Source: Nocardioides sp.
Lineage (GTDB): Bacteria > Actinomycetota > Actinomycetes > Propionibacteriales > Nocardioidaceae
Direction of reading: 5' to 3'
Length of the DNA: 7,116 nt
NCBI GenBank assembly: GCA_030452025.1
Contig: JAKDNC010000186.1
Span: forward strand, 1 to 7,116
Part shown: piece after piece, positions 1-6,334 of the stretch
Numbering within the stretch: the stretch's first letter is position 1
How the letters are laid out: each line of letters opens with the position of its first letter
The notes under the pieces: generated by a model
What the model saw: only the letters and a program-made list of their open reading frames with translations
Told to the model about the DNA's origin: nothing
Database searches by the model: none
Program-made: the position numbers and the translations under genes

Positions 1-81
1 TGCTGTTGCTCAGGTTCGTCATGGGGTCCTCGCTATCAGAAGTGGCTCGCCGGACGGCAGCCCAGAAAGGCAGCAGAGCCT

Positions 82-118
82 CCGCAACGAGGGGGCCGGC
101 TTTCAGGCCTCGTTGCGG
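82..118 (+). terminator. Perfect 11-bp inverted repeat in the leader, possible terminator or attenuator
   Basis: Bases 82-92 (CCGCAACGAGG) are exactly complementary to bases 108-118 (CCTCGTTGCGG), leaving a 15-base loop at 93-107. No T-run follows, but actinobacterial terminators often lack one. It could end transcription of a gene left of the window. It could also be an attenuator or operator ahead of the GNAT operon, since it sits just before the strong Shine-Dalgarno at 126-133. I could not find a convincing -35/-10 pair in the first 213 bases. The repeat itself is seen directly; its role is inference. Confidence 0.4.
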
Positions 119-142
119 CAGCGAAGGAGGAGGCTACGCATC

Positions 143-217
143 ATGACGGAATCCACCATACAACCTGCGGTCGAGCACGCGCGTGGGCCGGGTGCGCATG
201 GCAGGGTTGGGGCATGA
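143..217 (+). CDS. Possible 24-codon leader ORF, translationally coupled to the GNAT gene
   Basis: An ATG at 143 is preceded, nine bases away, by GGAGGAGG (126-133), the strongest Shine-Dalgarno in the window. The frame reads MTESTIQPAVEHARG and ends in TGA at 215-217, inside an ATGA overlap with the GNAT start at 214. The GNAT gene itself has only a weak AGGG at 203-206. This arrangement would suit a leader peptide that delivers ribosomes to the next start. Against it, only 15 of 24 codons end in G or C, lower than expected for a real gene in this genome, and I recognise no family. The frame is also open leftward to the window edge, so it could be the tail of something longer. Treat it as a candidate. 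Confidence 0.3.
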   Translation: MTESTIQPAVEHARGPGAHGRVGA

Positions 218-1179
218 AGATCGAGCGCATCGCCGCGGCCGAGCTTGGCCTTGACGTGGCCGAGGAGATCGCCGGCGTGATCACCGCCTCAGAGGCGGGC
301 CTCGGGCTGCCCGCGCCGACCGGGCCGGGGTGGCTGCTCGCCACACAGCACTCCTCCGAGGCGCCCACCGAGGGAGTCTGGGTCGCCCGGGTGGACGGGC
401 GCGTCGTGGGGTGGGCCAATCTGGTGCTGCCGGTCCGCGAGTACACCGACGTCGCGCTGGTCGGAGGTTGCGTGCACCCGGACCACCGGAACAAGGGCAT
501 CGGCCGCGCCCTCCACGACTCCGTGACCCCGGCGACCGACCGGCCCTGGCTGCGGATGCGCACCTGGCACGGCTCCCCGGGTGAGCAGGTGCTCGCGGAC
601 CACGGGGCCGCACGGACGCTGACCCACGTCGTGCGCCGCCTCGACCTCACTGATGCCCACGGTTCATGGCCCCGCCTGCGCGAAGACCCCGCGGCCGCGG
701 CGCGGGACTACACACTCGTGCGCAGGGCCGGCCCGACCCCGACCGAGGCACTGGAGGAGATGCGAATGCTCCGTGAGGCGATCAACGACGCCCCGGATGC
801 CGTCGAGTTCGAGGCCTACCCACCCGACCGGATCACCGCCTACGAGCAGGACCTCGTGTCACGGCGCCAGACGCAATACGCCGTCCTGGCCCGGCACCGC
901 ACCACCGGCGAGCCAGCCGGACTGACCATGGTCTGCGTGGACGAGTTCGCCCCGTCGGTCGCCCACCAGGAGGACACGTCGGTGGTCCCTGCCCATCGTG
1001 GTCACGGGCTGGGGCTGCTCCTCAAGCTGGAGATGAGCGAGTGGCTACGCGCCGAGCGGCCCGAGGTGGTCGCCACCGACACCTGGAACGCCCACGACAA
1101 CCACCACATGATTGCTCTCAACGAGCGGCTCGGACTCACCGTGGTCGCGCACAACTCGGCCTGGAGGTTGACTCGATGA
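214..1179 (+). CDS. Tandem GNAT-family N-acetyltransferase
   Basis: This 321-residue protein contains two GNAT folds, as in mycothiol-synthase-like actinobacterial acetyltransferases. Such enzymes move an acetyl group from acetyl-CoA to an amine; the substrate here cannot be told. In the N-terminal half the acetyl-CoA pyrophosphate loop is HPDHRNKGIGRAL (88-100), after a beta strand ending VALVGGCV. In the C-terminal half the loop is VVPAHRGHGLGLLLK (257-271), followed by TWNAHDNHHMIALNE (290-304), the typical end of the fold. Both loops keep the R/Q-x-x-G-x-G/A pattern, so neither domain is obviously dead. The start at 214 was chosen because the protein begins cleanly there; the same frame is open further left but reads as Cys/Trp-rich non-protein-like sequence. 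Its stop overlaps the next start (ATGA). No membrane segment or signal peptide is visible, so it is cytosolic. Confidence 0.85.
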   Translation: MKIERIAAAELGLDVAEEIAGVITASEAGLGLPAPTGPGWLLATQHSSEAPTEGVWVARVDGRVVGWANLVLPVREYTDVALVGGCVHPDHRNKGIGRALHDSVTPATDRPWLRMRTWHGSPGEQVLADHGAARTLTHVVRRLDLTDAHGSWPRLREDPAAAARDYTLVRRAGPTPTEALEEMRMLREAINDAPDAVEFEAYPPDRITAYEQDLVSRRQTQYAVLARHRTTGEPAGLTMVCVDEFAPSVAHQEDTSVVPAHRGHGLGLLLKLEMSEWLRAERPEVVATDTWNAHDNHHMIALNERLGLTVVAHNSAWRLTR

Positions 1180-1667
1180 GGACGCTGTTGCTGGTCCACC
1201 ACTCCCCCACCAAGTCCATGCAGGCATTGACGGATGCGGCGATCCGCGGAGCTGGTGACGACGAGATCGAGGGCGTCGACGTCCTCGTACGCCCCGCGCT
1301 GGAGGCCACCGCCGACGACGTGCTCGCCGCCGACGGCTATCTGCTCGGGACTCCGGCGAACTTCGGCTACATGAGCGGAGCCCTCAAACACTTCTTCGAT
1401 TCGACCTTCCTGCAGGTCGGCGGGGCACTCGACCCGAGCGGCGCTGCCGGGGAGTCCGAGGGACAGACAGTGAAGCGCCCCTTCGGCCTCTACGTGCACG
1501 GCAGATATGACACCACCGGCGCCGTGCGCTCGGTCGAGTCGATCGTGGGGGCCCTCGGCTGGCGCAAGGGCTACGACGTGCTCGAGGTGATGGGTGAGGT
1601 CGGAGAGCCGGAGCTGGAGTCGGCATACGAGCTGGCAGGTACGATCGCGGCACTGCTGACCGTCTGA
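1176..1667 (+). CDS. Flavodoxin-like / NADPH-dependent FMN reductase family protein
   Basis: This is a 163-residue single-domain protein of the flavodoxin-like fold. The N-terminal strand and FMN phosphate loop are LLLVHHSPTKSMQAL (4-18). A second flavin-contact loop with the family's characteristic shape, GTPANFGYMSGALKHFFD, lies at 58-75, and a third strand/loop at about 103-115 (FGLYVHGRYDTTG) fits the ring-binding region. Such proteins bind FMN and shuttle electrons or reduce quinones or flavins; the partner here is unknown. The ATG at 1176 lies in the ATGA overlap with the GNAT gene. GGAGG at 1163-1167 is eight bases upstream, so this start is preferred over the longer frame beginning at 1041, which runs inside GNAT coding sequence. 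The product is probably cytosolic. Confidence 0.8.
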   Translation: MRTLLLVHHSPTKSMQALTDAAIRGAGDDEIEGVDVLVRPALEATADDVLAADGYLLGTPANFGYMSGALKHFFDSTFLQVGGALDPSGAAGESEGQTVKRPFGLYVHGRYDTTGAVRSVESIVGALGWRKGYDVLEVMGEVGEPELESAYELAGTIAALLTV

Positions 1668-1679
1668 GGGAATGACAAC

Positions 1680-2486
1680 GTGCTGATCCGTGTGCCGATC
1701 CGTCGCGCCTGCGCGCTCGCGACGATCGGGCTTGCCGTCTTGGCGGGGTGCTCGAAGGGCGCCGACGAGCGAATCGACCCCGATCAGGTCGACGCCGTCG
1801 AGAAGCCGCAGATCGGCGCCTGCCGGGTGCTCGAGCCTGACGACGTCGCCAAGTCGAGCAACGCCACGAAGACGGTCGCCTGCGAGAAGGACCACACGGC
1901 CGAGACGTTCGCCGTCGGGCCGATGCCCGGCTTCGACGACGCGGACTACGACGACCCTCAGTTGAGCACTTTCGCCTTCCGTGCCTGCTCGAAGGCGTTC
2001 GAGAAGTTTCTCGGCGCCGACGAGTCCCTGGTGATGCGGACGGTTGTGAGCTGGGCCTGGTTCCGCCCCTCCGAGAAGGCCTGGAACGACGGGGCCCGCT
2101 GGTATCGCTGCGACGTGGTCGGCGGGGGTGAGGAGTCGGAGGAATACATCGAGCTCCCGACCACCGCCAAGGGTCTGCTTCGGGACCGGAACGACGACAC
2201 ATGGCTTGTCTGCGCGGACGGCGCGACCGTGGCCGTCTCGGTCAAGGTCCCCTGCTCGGAGCCGCACACGTGGCGGGCCGTGACGACCATCAAGGTCGGC
2301 AAGGAGACCGATCCCTACCCCGGTGACCGTATGGTCGAGGTGAAGTCCCGCGACTTCTGCTCCGACTCGGTCGGGGCCTGGATGAACTACCCGATCGACT
2401 ACGACTTCGCCTACACGTGGTTCCACGAGGCGGAGTGGGAAGCCGGCAATCGACGCTCAGTCTGCTGGGCAAAGACGGAAAAGTGA
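1680..2486 (+). CDS. Septum-formation-type lipoprotein with two Cys-rich modules (copy 1)
   Basis: This 268-residue protein is predicted to be exported and lipid-anchored: a basic start (MLIRVPIRRA), a hydrophobic stretch and the lipobox LAGC with Cys24 as the lipidated residue. The mature part has two similar modules. Module 1 has Cys48, Cys68 followed by HTAE (His72), Cys103 and Cys144 at the end of a WF-x-P..W-x-x-G segment. Module 2 has Cys178, Cys192 followed by His196, Cys227 and Cys262 at the end of WFHEAEWEAG. The pattern of Cys, then C-x3-H, then a distant Cys, then W..G.R..C matches actinobacterial proteins labelled septum formation (Pfam Septum_form); the biochemical role of that family is poorly known. 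Four disulfides are likely outside the cell. The start is GTG, with GAGGGA at 1666-1671 eight bases upstream, 12 bases after the previous stop. Confidence 0.75.
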   Translation: MLIRVPIRRACALATIGLAVLAGCSKGADERIDPDQVDAVEKPQIGACRVLEPDDVAKSSNATKTVACEKDHTAETFAVGPMPGFDDADYDDPQLSTFAFRACSKAFEKFLGADESLVMRTVVSWAWFRPSEKAWNDGARWYRCDVVGGGEESEEYIELPTTAKGLLRDRNDDTWLVCADGATVAVSVKVPCSEPHTWRAVTTIKVGKETDPYPGDRMVEVKSRDFCSDSVGAWMNYPIDYDFAYTWFHEAEWEAGNRRSVCWAKTEK

Positions 2487-3313
2487 TGCGCCTACTCTCC
2501 ACACTCATGACCGCCCTGCTGGTCGTCGTACTCTCCGGATGCCAGTCCGCCGACGGCCCGGACAAGGCCACGCCGAGCGAGAAGCCGACCTCCACCGCGA
2601 CACCCGCGAAGCCGGCTCCGCGACCCGAGGTCGGCACCTGCCGCGCGATGACCTACAAGCAATCGTCCGCAGCGACCGACGAGTCCAGGCGGGTGCAGTG
2701 CAAGAAAGACCACACCGCCCAGACGTTCTTCGTCGACACCTTCGCATCGGTGATCGACGGCCACCTGGTGACCGTCGACTCCGACCATGCGCAGTCTCAG
2801 ATCAGTGCCCAGTGCCCGAAACACTTCGACGACTACGTCGGCGGCACGGAGGAGGAGCGACGTCTGAGCATGCTCTCGGTGGCGTGGTTCAGCCCGACGG
2901 TCGAGCAGTCAGACGCCGGCCAGGACTGGTACCGCTGCGACATCACGCTGGTCTCCTCACCCGAGAAGCTCGGCAAGCTCACCGGCGACCTCAAGGGCGT
3001 CCTGGACACCCCCGAGGGGCGCGACCGGTTCGGCATGTGTAGCACCGGTGAGCCCGGCACGCCCCAGTTCAAGCGGGTCGTGTGCTCCTCGAATCACTCG
3101 TGGCGGGCGATCGGGACTATCGATGTGCAGCCGGCCAAAGGCGACGCCTACCCGGGCCTGAAGGCGGCCCAAGAATCCGGCGGCTCCTGCGAGGGAGACG
3201 CCCGGGCCCGGGCAGATGATCCGCTCAGCTTCCGCTGGGGCTACGAGTGGCCGACCAAGCAGCAGTGGAACGCAGGTCGCCACTACGGCTTCTGCTGGGC
3301 CCCCAGCAGCTGA
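2486..3313 (+). CDS. Septum-formation-type lipoprotein with two Cys-rich modules (copy 2)
   Basis: This 275-residue lipoprotein is a paralogue of the gene just upstream. The signal peptide is MRLLSTLMTALLVVVLSGC with Cys19 lipidated, followed by a Ser/Thr/Pro/Ala/Lys-rich linker (about 20-48) that would space the domain from the membrane. Module 1 cysteines are 52, 72 (with His76), 110 and 151; module 2 has 185, 200 (with His204), 235 and 270. Spacings between successive Cys are 20, 38, 41, 34, 15, 35 and 35, against 20, 35, 41, 34, 14, 35 and 35 in copy 1. The ATG at 2486 shares one base with the previous stop (TGATG), which implies re-initiation; the SD-like stretch before it (GGAAAAG) is weak. 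A longer frame from 2417 is open but overlaps copy 1 and would bury the signal peptide, so it was rejected. The stop at 3313 is one base from the era stop. Confidence 0.75.
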   Translation: MRLLSTLMTALLVVVLSGCQSADGPDKATPSEKPTSTATPAKPAPRPEVGTCRAMTYKQSSAATDESRRVQCKKDHTAQTFFVDTFASVIDGHLVTVDSDHAQSQISAQCPKHFDDYVGGTEEERRLSMLSVAWFSPTVEQSDAGQDWYRCDITLVSSPEKLGKLTGDLKGVLDTPEGRDRFGMCSTGEPGTPQFKRVVCSSNHSWRAIGTIDVQPAKGDAYPGLKAAQESGGSCEGDARARADDPLSFRWGYEWPTKQQWNAGRHYGFCWAPSS

Positions 3314-3323
3314 CTCAGAAGCC
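3287..3323. terminator. Nested inverted repeat across two convergent stop codons, possible bidirectional terminator
   Basis: GGCTTCTG (3287-3294) is exactly complementary to CAGAAGCC (3316-3323). Inside it, CTGGG (3295-3299) can pair with CCCAG (3302-3306); alternatively CTGCTGGG (3292-3299) pairs with CCCAGCAG (3302-3309). The structure covers the stop codon of the second lipoprotein (3311-3313) and of era (3315-3317). The operons converge with one base between stops, so no intergenic space exists for ordinary terminators. A stem of this kind works in both orientations. There is no T-run on either strand. The repeats are seen directly; termination is inference. Confidence 0.45.
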
Positions 3324-4235
3324 CAGCTTCCGCAGTTGCCGGGGGTCACGCTGCCATTCCTTGGCCACCTTGACGTGCAGGTTGAGATAGACCGGGGTGC
3401 CCAGCATCGCCTCGATCTGCTTGCGGGCGTTGATCCCGACGTCGCGCAGACGGGAACCCTGGTGACCGATGACGATCCCCTTCTGGGAGTCCCGCTCCAC
3501 GTAGAGGAACGCGTGGATGTCGAGGAGTGGCTTGTCCTCGGAACGGCCCTCACGCAGCCCCATCTCCTCGACCACCACGGCGATGGAGTGCGGCAACTCG
3601 TCGCGCACACCCTCCAGCGCAGCCTCGCGGACCAGCTCGGCCACGATCGTCTCCTCAGGGGAGTCGGTGAGCTCACCGTCGGGGTAGAGCTGCGGGCCTT
3701 CGGGGAGCATCGCGATCAACAGGTCGCTCAACAAGTCGACCTGGCTCCCCGAGACGGACGAGACCGGGACAATTTCGGCCCAGTCGGTGCCGGTCTCGGC
3801 ACCCAGCGCCTGGATCGCGAGGAGATGCTCCGCGACCTGATCGGAGGTGGCGAGGTCGGTCTTCGTGGCGATGGCGATCTTTCGGGTCCGCTTGACCTTG
3901 GTCAGCTCGTTGACGATGAAGGTGTCCCCGGGGCCGATCTTCTCGTTGGCCGGAAAACAGACCGCCACCACGTCGACCTCGGACCAGGTGGACCGCACCA
4001 GGTCGTTGAGTCGCTCGCCCAGCAGGGTCCGTGGCCGGTGCAGACCGGGGGTGTCGACCAGAATCAGTTGCGCATCGTCGCGATGGACGATGCCGCGGAC
4101 GACGGTCCTCGTCGTCTGCGGCCGCGACGAGGTGATCGCCACCTTGGTGCCGACCAGGACATTGGTCAGCGTGGACTTGCCGGCGTTGGGCCGGCCCACG
4201 AAGGAGACAAAGCCGCTCCGGAAACCTGATGTCAT
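3315..4235 (-). CDS. era: GTPase Era, 16S rRNA-binding ribosome assembly factor
   Basis: Era binds GTP and the 3' end of 16S rRNA to help mature the small ribosomal subunit. The protein has 306 residues, close to the 301 of the E. coli enzyme. The GTPase domain shows G1 GRPNAGKST (14-22), the switch I threonines in PQTTRT (39-44), G3 DTPG (61-64), G4 TKTD (124-127) and G5 SSVSG (159-163). G4 has Thr where the canonical motif has Asn, a variant I believe occurs in actinobacterial Era. The C-terminal KH domain has GIVIGHQGSRLRDVG (253-267) and ends in the usual LRKLGF. The start is ATG with AGGAG (4241-4245) five bases upstream; the ATG overlaps the stop of the siderophore-interacting gene (ATGA). 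The ybeY/phoH neighbours common near era are absent here, and it is the last gene of its operon. Confidence 0.96.
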   Translation of the reverse strand: MTSGFRSGFVSFVGRPNAGKSTLTNVLVGTKVAITSSRPQTTRTVVRGIVHRDDAQLILVDTPGLHRPRTLLGERLNDLVRSTWSEVDVVAVCFPANEKIGPGDTFIVNELTKVKRTRKIAIATKTDLATSDQVAEHLLAIQALGAETGTDWAEIVPVSSVSGSQVDLLSDLLIAMLPEGPQLYPDGELTDSPEETIVAELVREAALEGVRDELPHSIAVVVEEMGLREGRSEDKPLLDIHAFLYVERDSQKGIVIGHQGSRLRDVGINARKQIEAMLGTPVYLNLHVKVAKEWQRDPRQLRKLGF

Positions 4236-5013
4236 GGGGACTCCTGTTCGCGTGCGGCGTCGTATTCCGCCCAGATTTCTTCGTCGGTCTTGCCTGCTGC
4301 CTTGCCTGCCCGATAGATCGGCCCCGGGTCGACGGCGCGGGGTTGTCGTCTCGCACCCCCGCGCCAGTAGCCCATCACGTCGTACGCCGTGCTCGGGAGC
4401 TTGCGTTCGCGCATCAGATGCTTGCGGATCGCCCGCATCTGCGAGGACTCCCCGGCCATCCAGAAGTAGCCGTCACCCTCGGGCCACTCGATGCCCGAAA
4501 CCACGCCGGCCAGCGCACTCTGACCGTCACCGGGCTGGGCGAGCCAGGTCACCTGGTCCGTCGCGGGGAGGTAGTCGGTCATCTCGTCAGGCACCTCGGC
4601 CCAGATCCGGACGGGCACGTCGGTGACCGTCGAGGCGATGCGCCACATGGCCGGCATCGCGGTGAGGTCGCCGACCAGCATCAGCCACGATGCATCCCCC
4701 GGCATCGCGAACGACCCCTTGGCCTCGGTGATCGTCACGGTCTCACCGACACAGTCGGTCATCGCCCACTCGGTGACCAGCCCGACATCGTGGACGGCGA
4801 CGTCGATGACCAGCTCGCCTCCCGACCAGGAACGCACGGTGTAGTAAGGCTCTGGAACTGGCCGGGGACCACCAGCCCGACCCACTCGTCAGGGGTGCCG
4901 GTGCTGCGGAACGCGGACAGGCGCTCACCGCCGAGGACCAGGCGGACCAGGTGTGGCGCGATCTGCTCACGGTGCAGCACCTGCGCGGTGTACTGCTCTG
5001 CTCGGGTGCTCAC
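4232..5013 (-). pseudogene. Siderophore-interacting protein (FAD/NAD(P)H ferric-siderophore reductase type), frameshifted
   Basis: The gene encodes a cytosolic flavoprotein family that reduces Fe(III) in imported siderophores with NAD(P)H. It is split between two frames. The N-terminal part starts at GTG 5013 (MSTRAEQYTAQVLHREQI) and is normal to DEWVGLVVPGQF; it then runs out of homology and stops at 4759, giving 84 residues. The rest, from about 4853 to 4232, is in another frame: PEPYYTVRSW (the FAD-binding R/Y-x-Y-T-x-R region), then GDLTAMPAMWRIAS and WMAGESSQMRAIRKHL of the NAD(P)H-binding C-terminal domain, and the C-terminal GYWR segment. One extra C/G at 4854-4855 (GG to GGG) would restore GQFPEPYYTVRSW and a protein of about 260 residues, the usual family length. 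The rest is well conserved, so a sequencing or assembly error is as likely as true decay. No clear Shine-Dalgarno precedes the GTG. Confidence 0.8.
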
Positions 5014-5050
5014 CCGGCAAGGCTAGGGCACGCCCCGGTCAGCCTGCGCC

Positions 5051-6334
5051 TCACGGCTTCCAGCTGGGCCGCAACGGGTAGCCGCTGCGGCCTTTCTCAT
5101 CGTTGCGGGTGGCGAGGACATGGTGGAGCTCGATCTCGTCGCGCTCGAAAGCGATCCGCGAGCCGGACATGTAGATGCCCCACACGCGGGCCGTGCCCTC
5201 ACCGACCTCGGCGACGCACTCGTCCCAATTCTCCTGGAGGTTGCGACACCAACCGGCCAGCGTCCGCGCGTAGTGCACCCGGAGGTTCTCGGTGTGCTGG
5301 ACCTCGAGGCCGGCGTCCTGCGCATCGCGCACGATCGTTCCGGAGCCGATCAGCTCCCCGTCGGGGAACACGTACCGGTCGATGAACGCGCCGGTCTGCG
5401 TGGGCCGGTTGTCGCTGCGGGTGATGCAGTGGTTCAACAGCCTCCCACCGGGCTTGAGCCGGTCGCGAAGGAAGGAGAAGTACGCCGGGTAGTTCTTCAC
5501 GCCGATGTGCTCGGTCAGGCCGATCGAGCTGATCGCGTCGAACCCGGTGTCCATCACGTCGCGGTAGTCGAGGTGGCGCACCTCGGCGAGATCGGAGAGG
5601 CCCTCGCGGTCGATCGCCTCCTTGGCCCACTGAGCCTGTTCGAGCGAGAGCGTCACGCCGAGAACGTCAACGCCGTACTCCCGCGCAGCGTGGCGGACCA
5701 TCCCTCCCCACCCACAGCCGACGTCGAGCAGCCGCTGACCGGGCTTGAGGTCGAGCTTGCGGCAGATCAGGTCGAACTTCTCGGCCTGCGCCTCCTCGAG
5801 CGTCTTGGTGTCGTCCTCGAAGACCGCACAGGTGTAGGCCATCGACGGCCCCAGGACCAGTTCGTAGAACCGGTTGGACACGTCGTAGTGGTGGTGGATC
5901 ACCTCAGCGTCCCGTGTCATGGAGTGGCGCAGGCCCTCCATGGCCCGGCGCCAACGCGGCAGGTGCTCCTGAGGCGGGGGCGGCGGCGGCTTGAGGTTGG
6001 CGAGCCCCAGGCCGCGCACGAGCCGCAGCGCCTCGGCCACGGAGGGCCGACGGAAGCGCATGTTGCTCATCAGGAGCTGCATCACGTCGTAGGGGTCACC
6101 CGGGTGCGCTCCGGACAGGGCCAGATCTCCCGACACGTATGCGCGCGCCATGCCCAGGTCGCCCGGCGCGGTCATGATGTAGGCGAGCCCCCGCTCGTTG
6201 CGCAGGTGCAGTTGGACCTGCGCATCCTTGGGGCCCGCACAGCTGCCGTCGTACGCCGTGAAGCGGACAGGCATTCCCTCGATCATGAGGGATTCGATCG
6301 CGTGGCCGATGCTCACCGGATCCGTGGTGCTCAC
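5051..6334 (-). CDS. tmsB: SAM-dependent cyclopropane / 10-methylene fatty acid synthase (TmsB/UfaA1 type)
   Basis: The family transfers a one-carbon unit from S-adenosylmethionine to the double bond of unsaturated phospholipid acyl chains; the TmsB/BfaB/UfaA1 branch makes 10-methylene stearate from oleate. The 427-residue protein has an N-terminal domain (1-110), a linker with six prolines in a row (116-121) and a class I methyltransferase domain. SAM motif I is LLDVGCGWGG (202-211); HHYDVSNRFYELVLG (148-162) is the family signature. By eye, the bicarbonate-site residues of E. coli Cfa correspond to Cys169, Glu275, His302, Ile304 and Tyr355, so it should be active. The GTG start overlaps the oxidoreductase stop by four bases (GTGA), with GGTGAGG (6340-6346) five bases upstream. 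The next gene starts 37 bases downstream. The symbol rests on family resemblance plus the adjacent reductase; a plain cyclopropane synthase is the alternative. Confidence 0.88.
   Translation of the reverse strand: MSTTDPVSIGHAIESLMIEGMPVRFTAYDGSCAGPKDAQVQLHLRNERGLAYIMTAPGDLGMARAYVSGDLALSGAHPGDPYDVMQLLMSNMRFRRPSVAEALRLVRGLGLANLKPPPPPPQEHLPRWRRAMEGLRHSMTRDAEVIHHHYDVSNRFYELVLGPSMAYTCAVFEDDTKTLEEAQAEKFDLICRKLDLKPGQRLLDVGCGWGGMVRHAAREYGVDVLGVTLSLEQAQWAKEAIDREGLSDLAEVRHLDYRDVMDTGFDAISSIGLTEHIGVKNYPAYFSFLRDRLKPGGRLLNHCITRSDNRPTQTGAFIDRYVFPDGELIGSGTIVRDAQDAGLEVQHTENLRVHYARTLAGWCRNLQENWDECVAEVGEGTARVWGIYMSGSRIAFERDEIELHHVLATRNDEKGRSGYPLRPSWKP

Noticed and set aside
1..22. Possible start of a divergent minus-strand gene: ATG at 22-20 with GAGGA four bases upstream, reading MTNLSNS.
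   Set aside because: Only seven codons lie in the window, with no family evidence and a short SD spacing.
1..213. The GNAT frame is open leftward from 214 to the window edge.
   Set aside because: The translation is rich in Cys, Trp and Gly and unlike a protein N-terminus; the GNAT fold begins normally at MKIERI.
1002..2426. Long 474-codon open frame on the minus strand opposite GNAT, flavodoxin and lipoprotein 1.
   Set aside because: Shadow of high-GC codon bias; no motifs, and the plus-strand genes it covers have clear domains, lipoboxes and Shine-Dalgarnos.
2417..2485. Upstream extension of lipoprotein 2 to a start at 2417.
   Set aside because: It would bury the signal peptide 23 residues in and overlap lipoprotein 1; the ATG at 2486 gives a standard lipoprotein signal.
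3216..4229. Open plus-strand frame of 337 codons opposite era.
   Set aside because: Antisense to a clearly recognisable, complete Era; no independent support.
5014..5035. Candidate iron-box (DtxR/IdeR) upstream of the siderophore-interacting gene, around AAGGCTAG.
   Set aside because: By eye only about 9 of 19 positions fit the consensus and it is not palindromic; at most a degenerate half-site.
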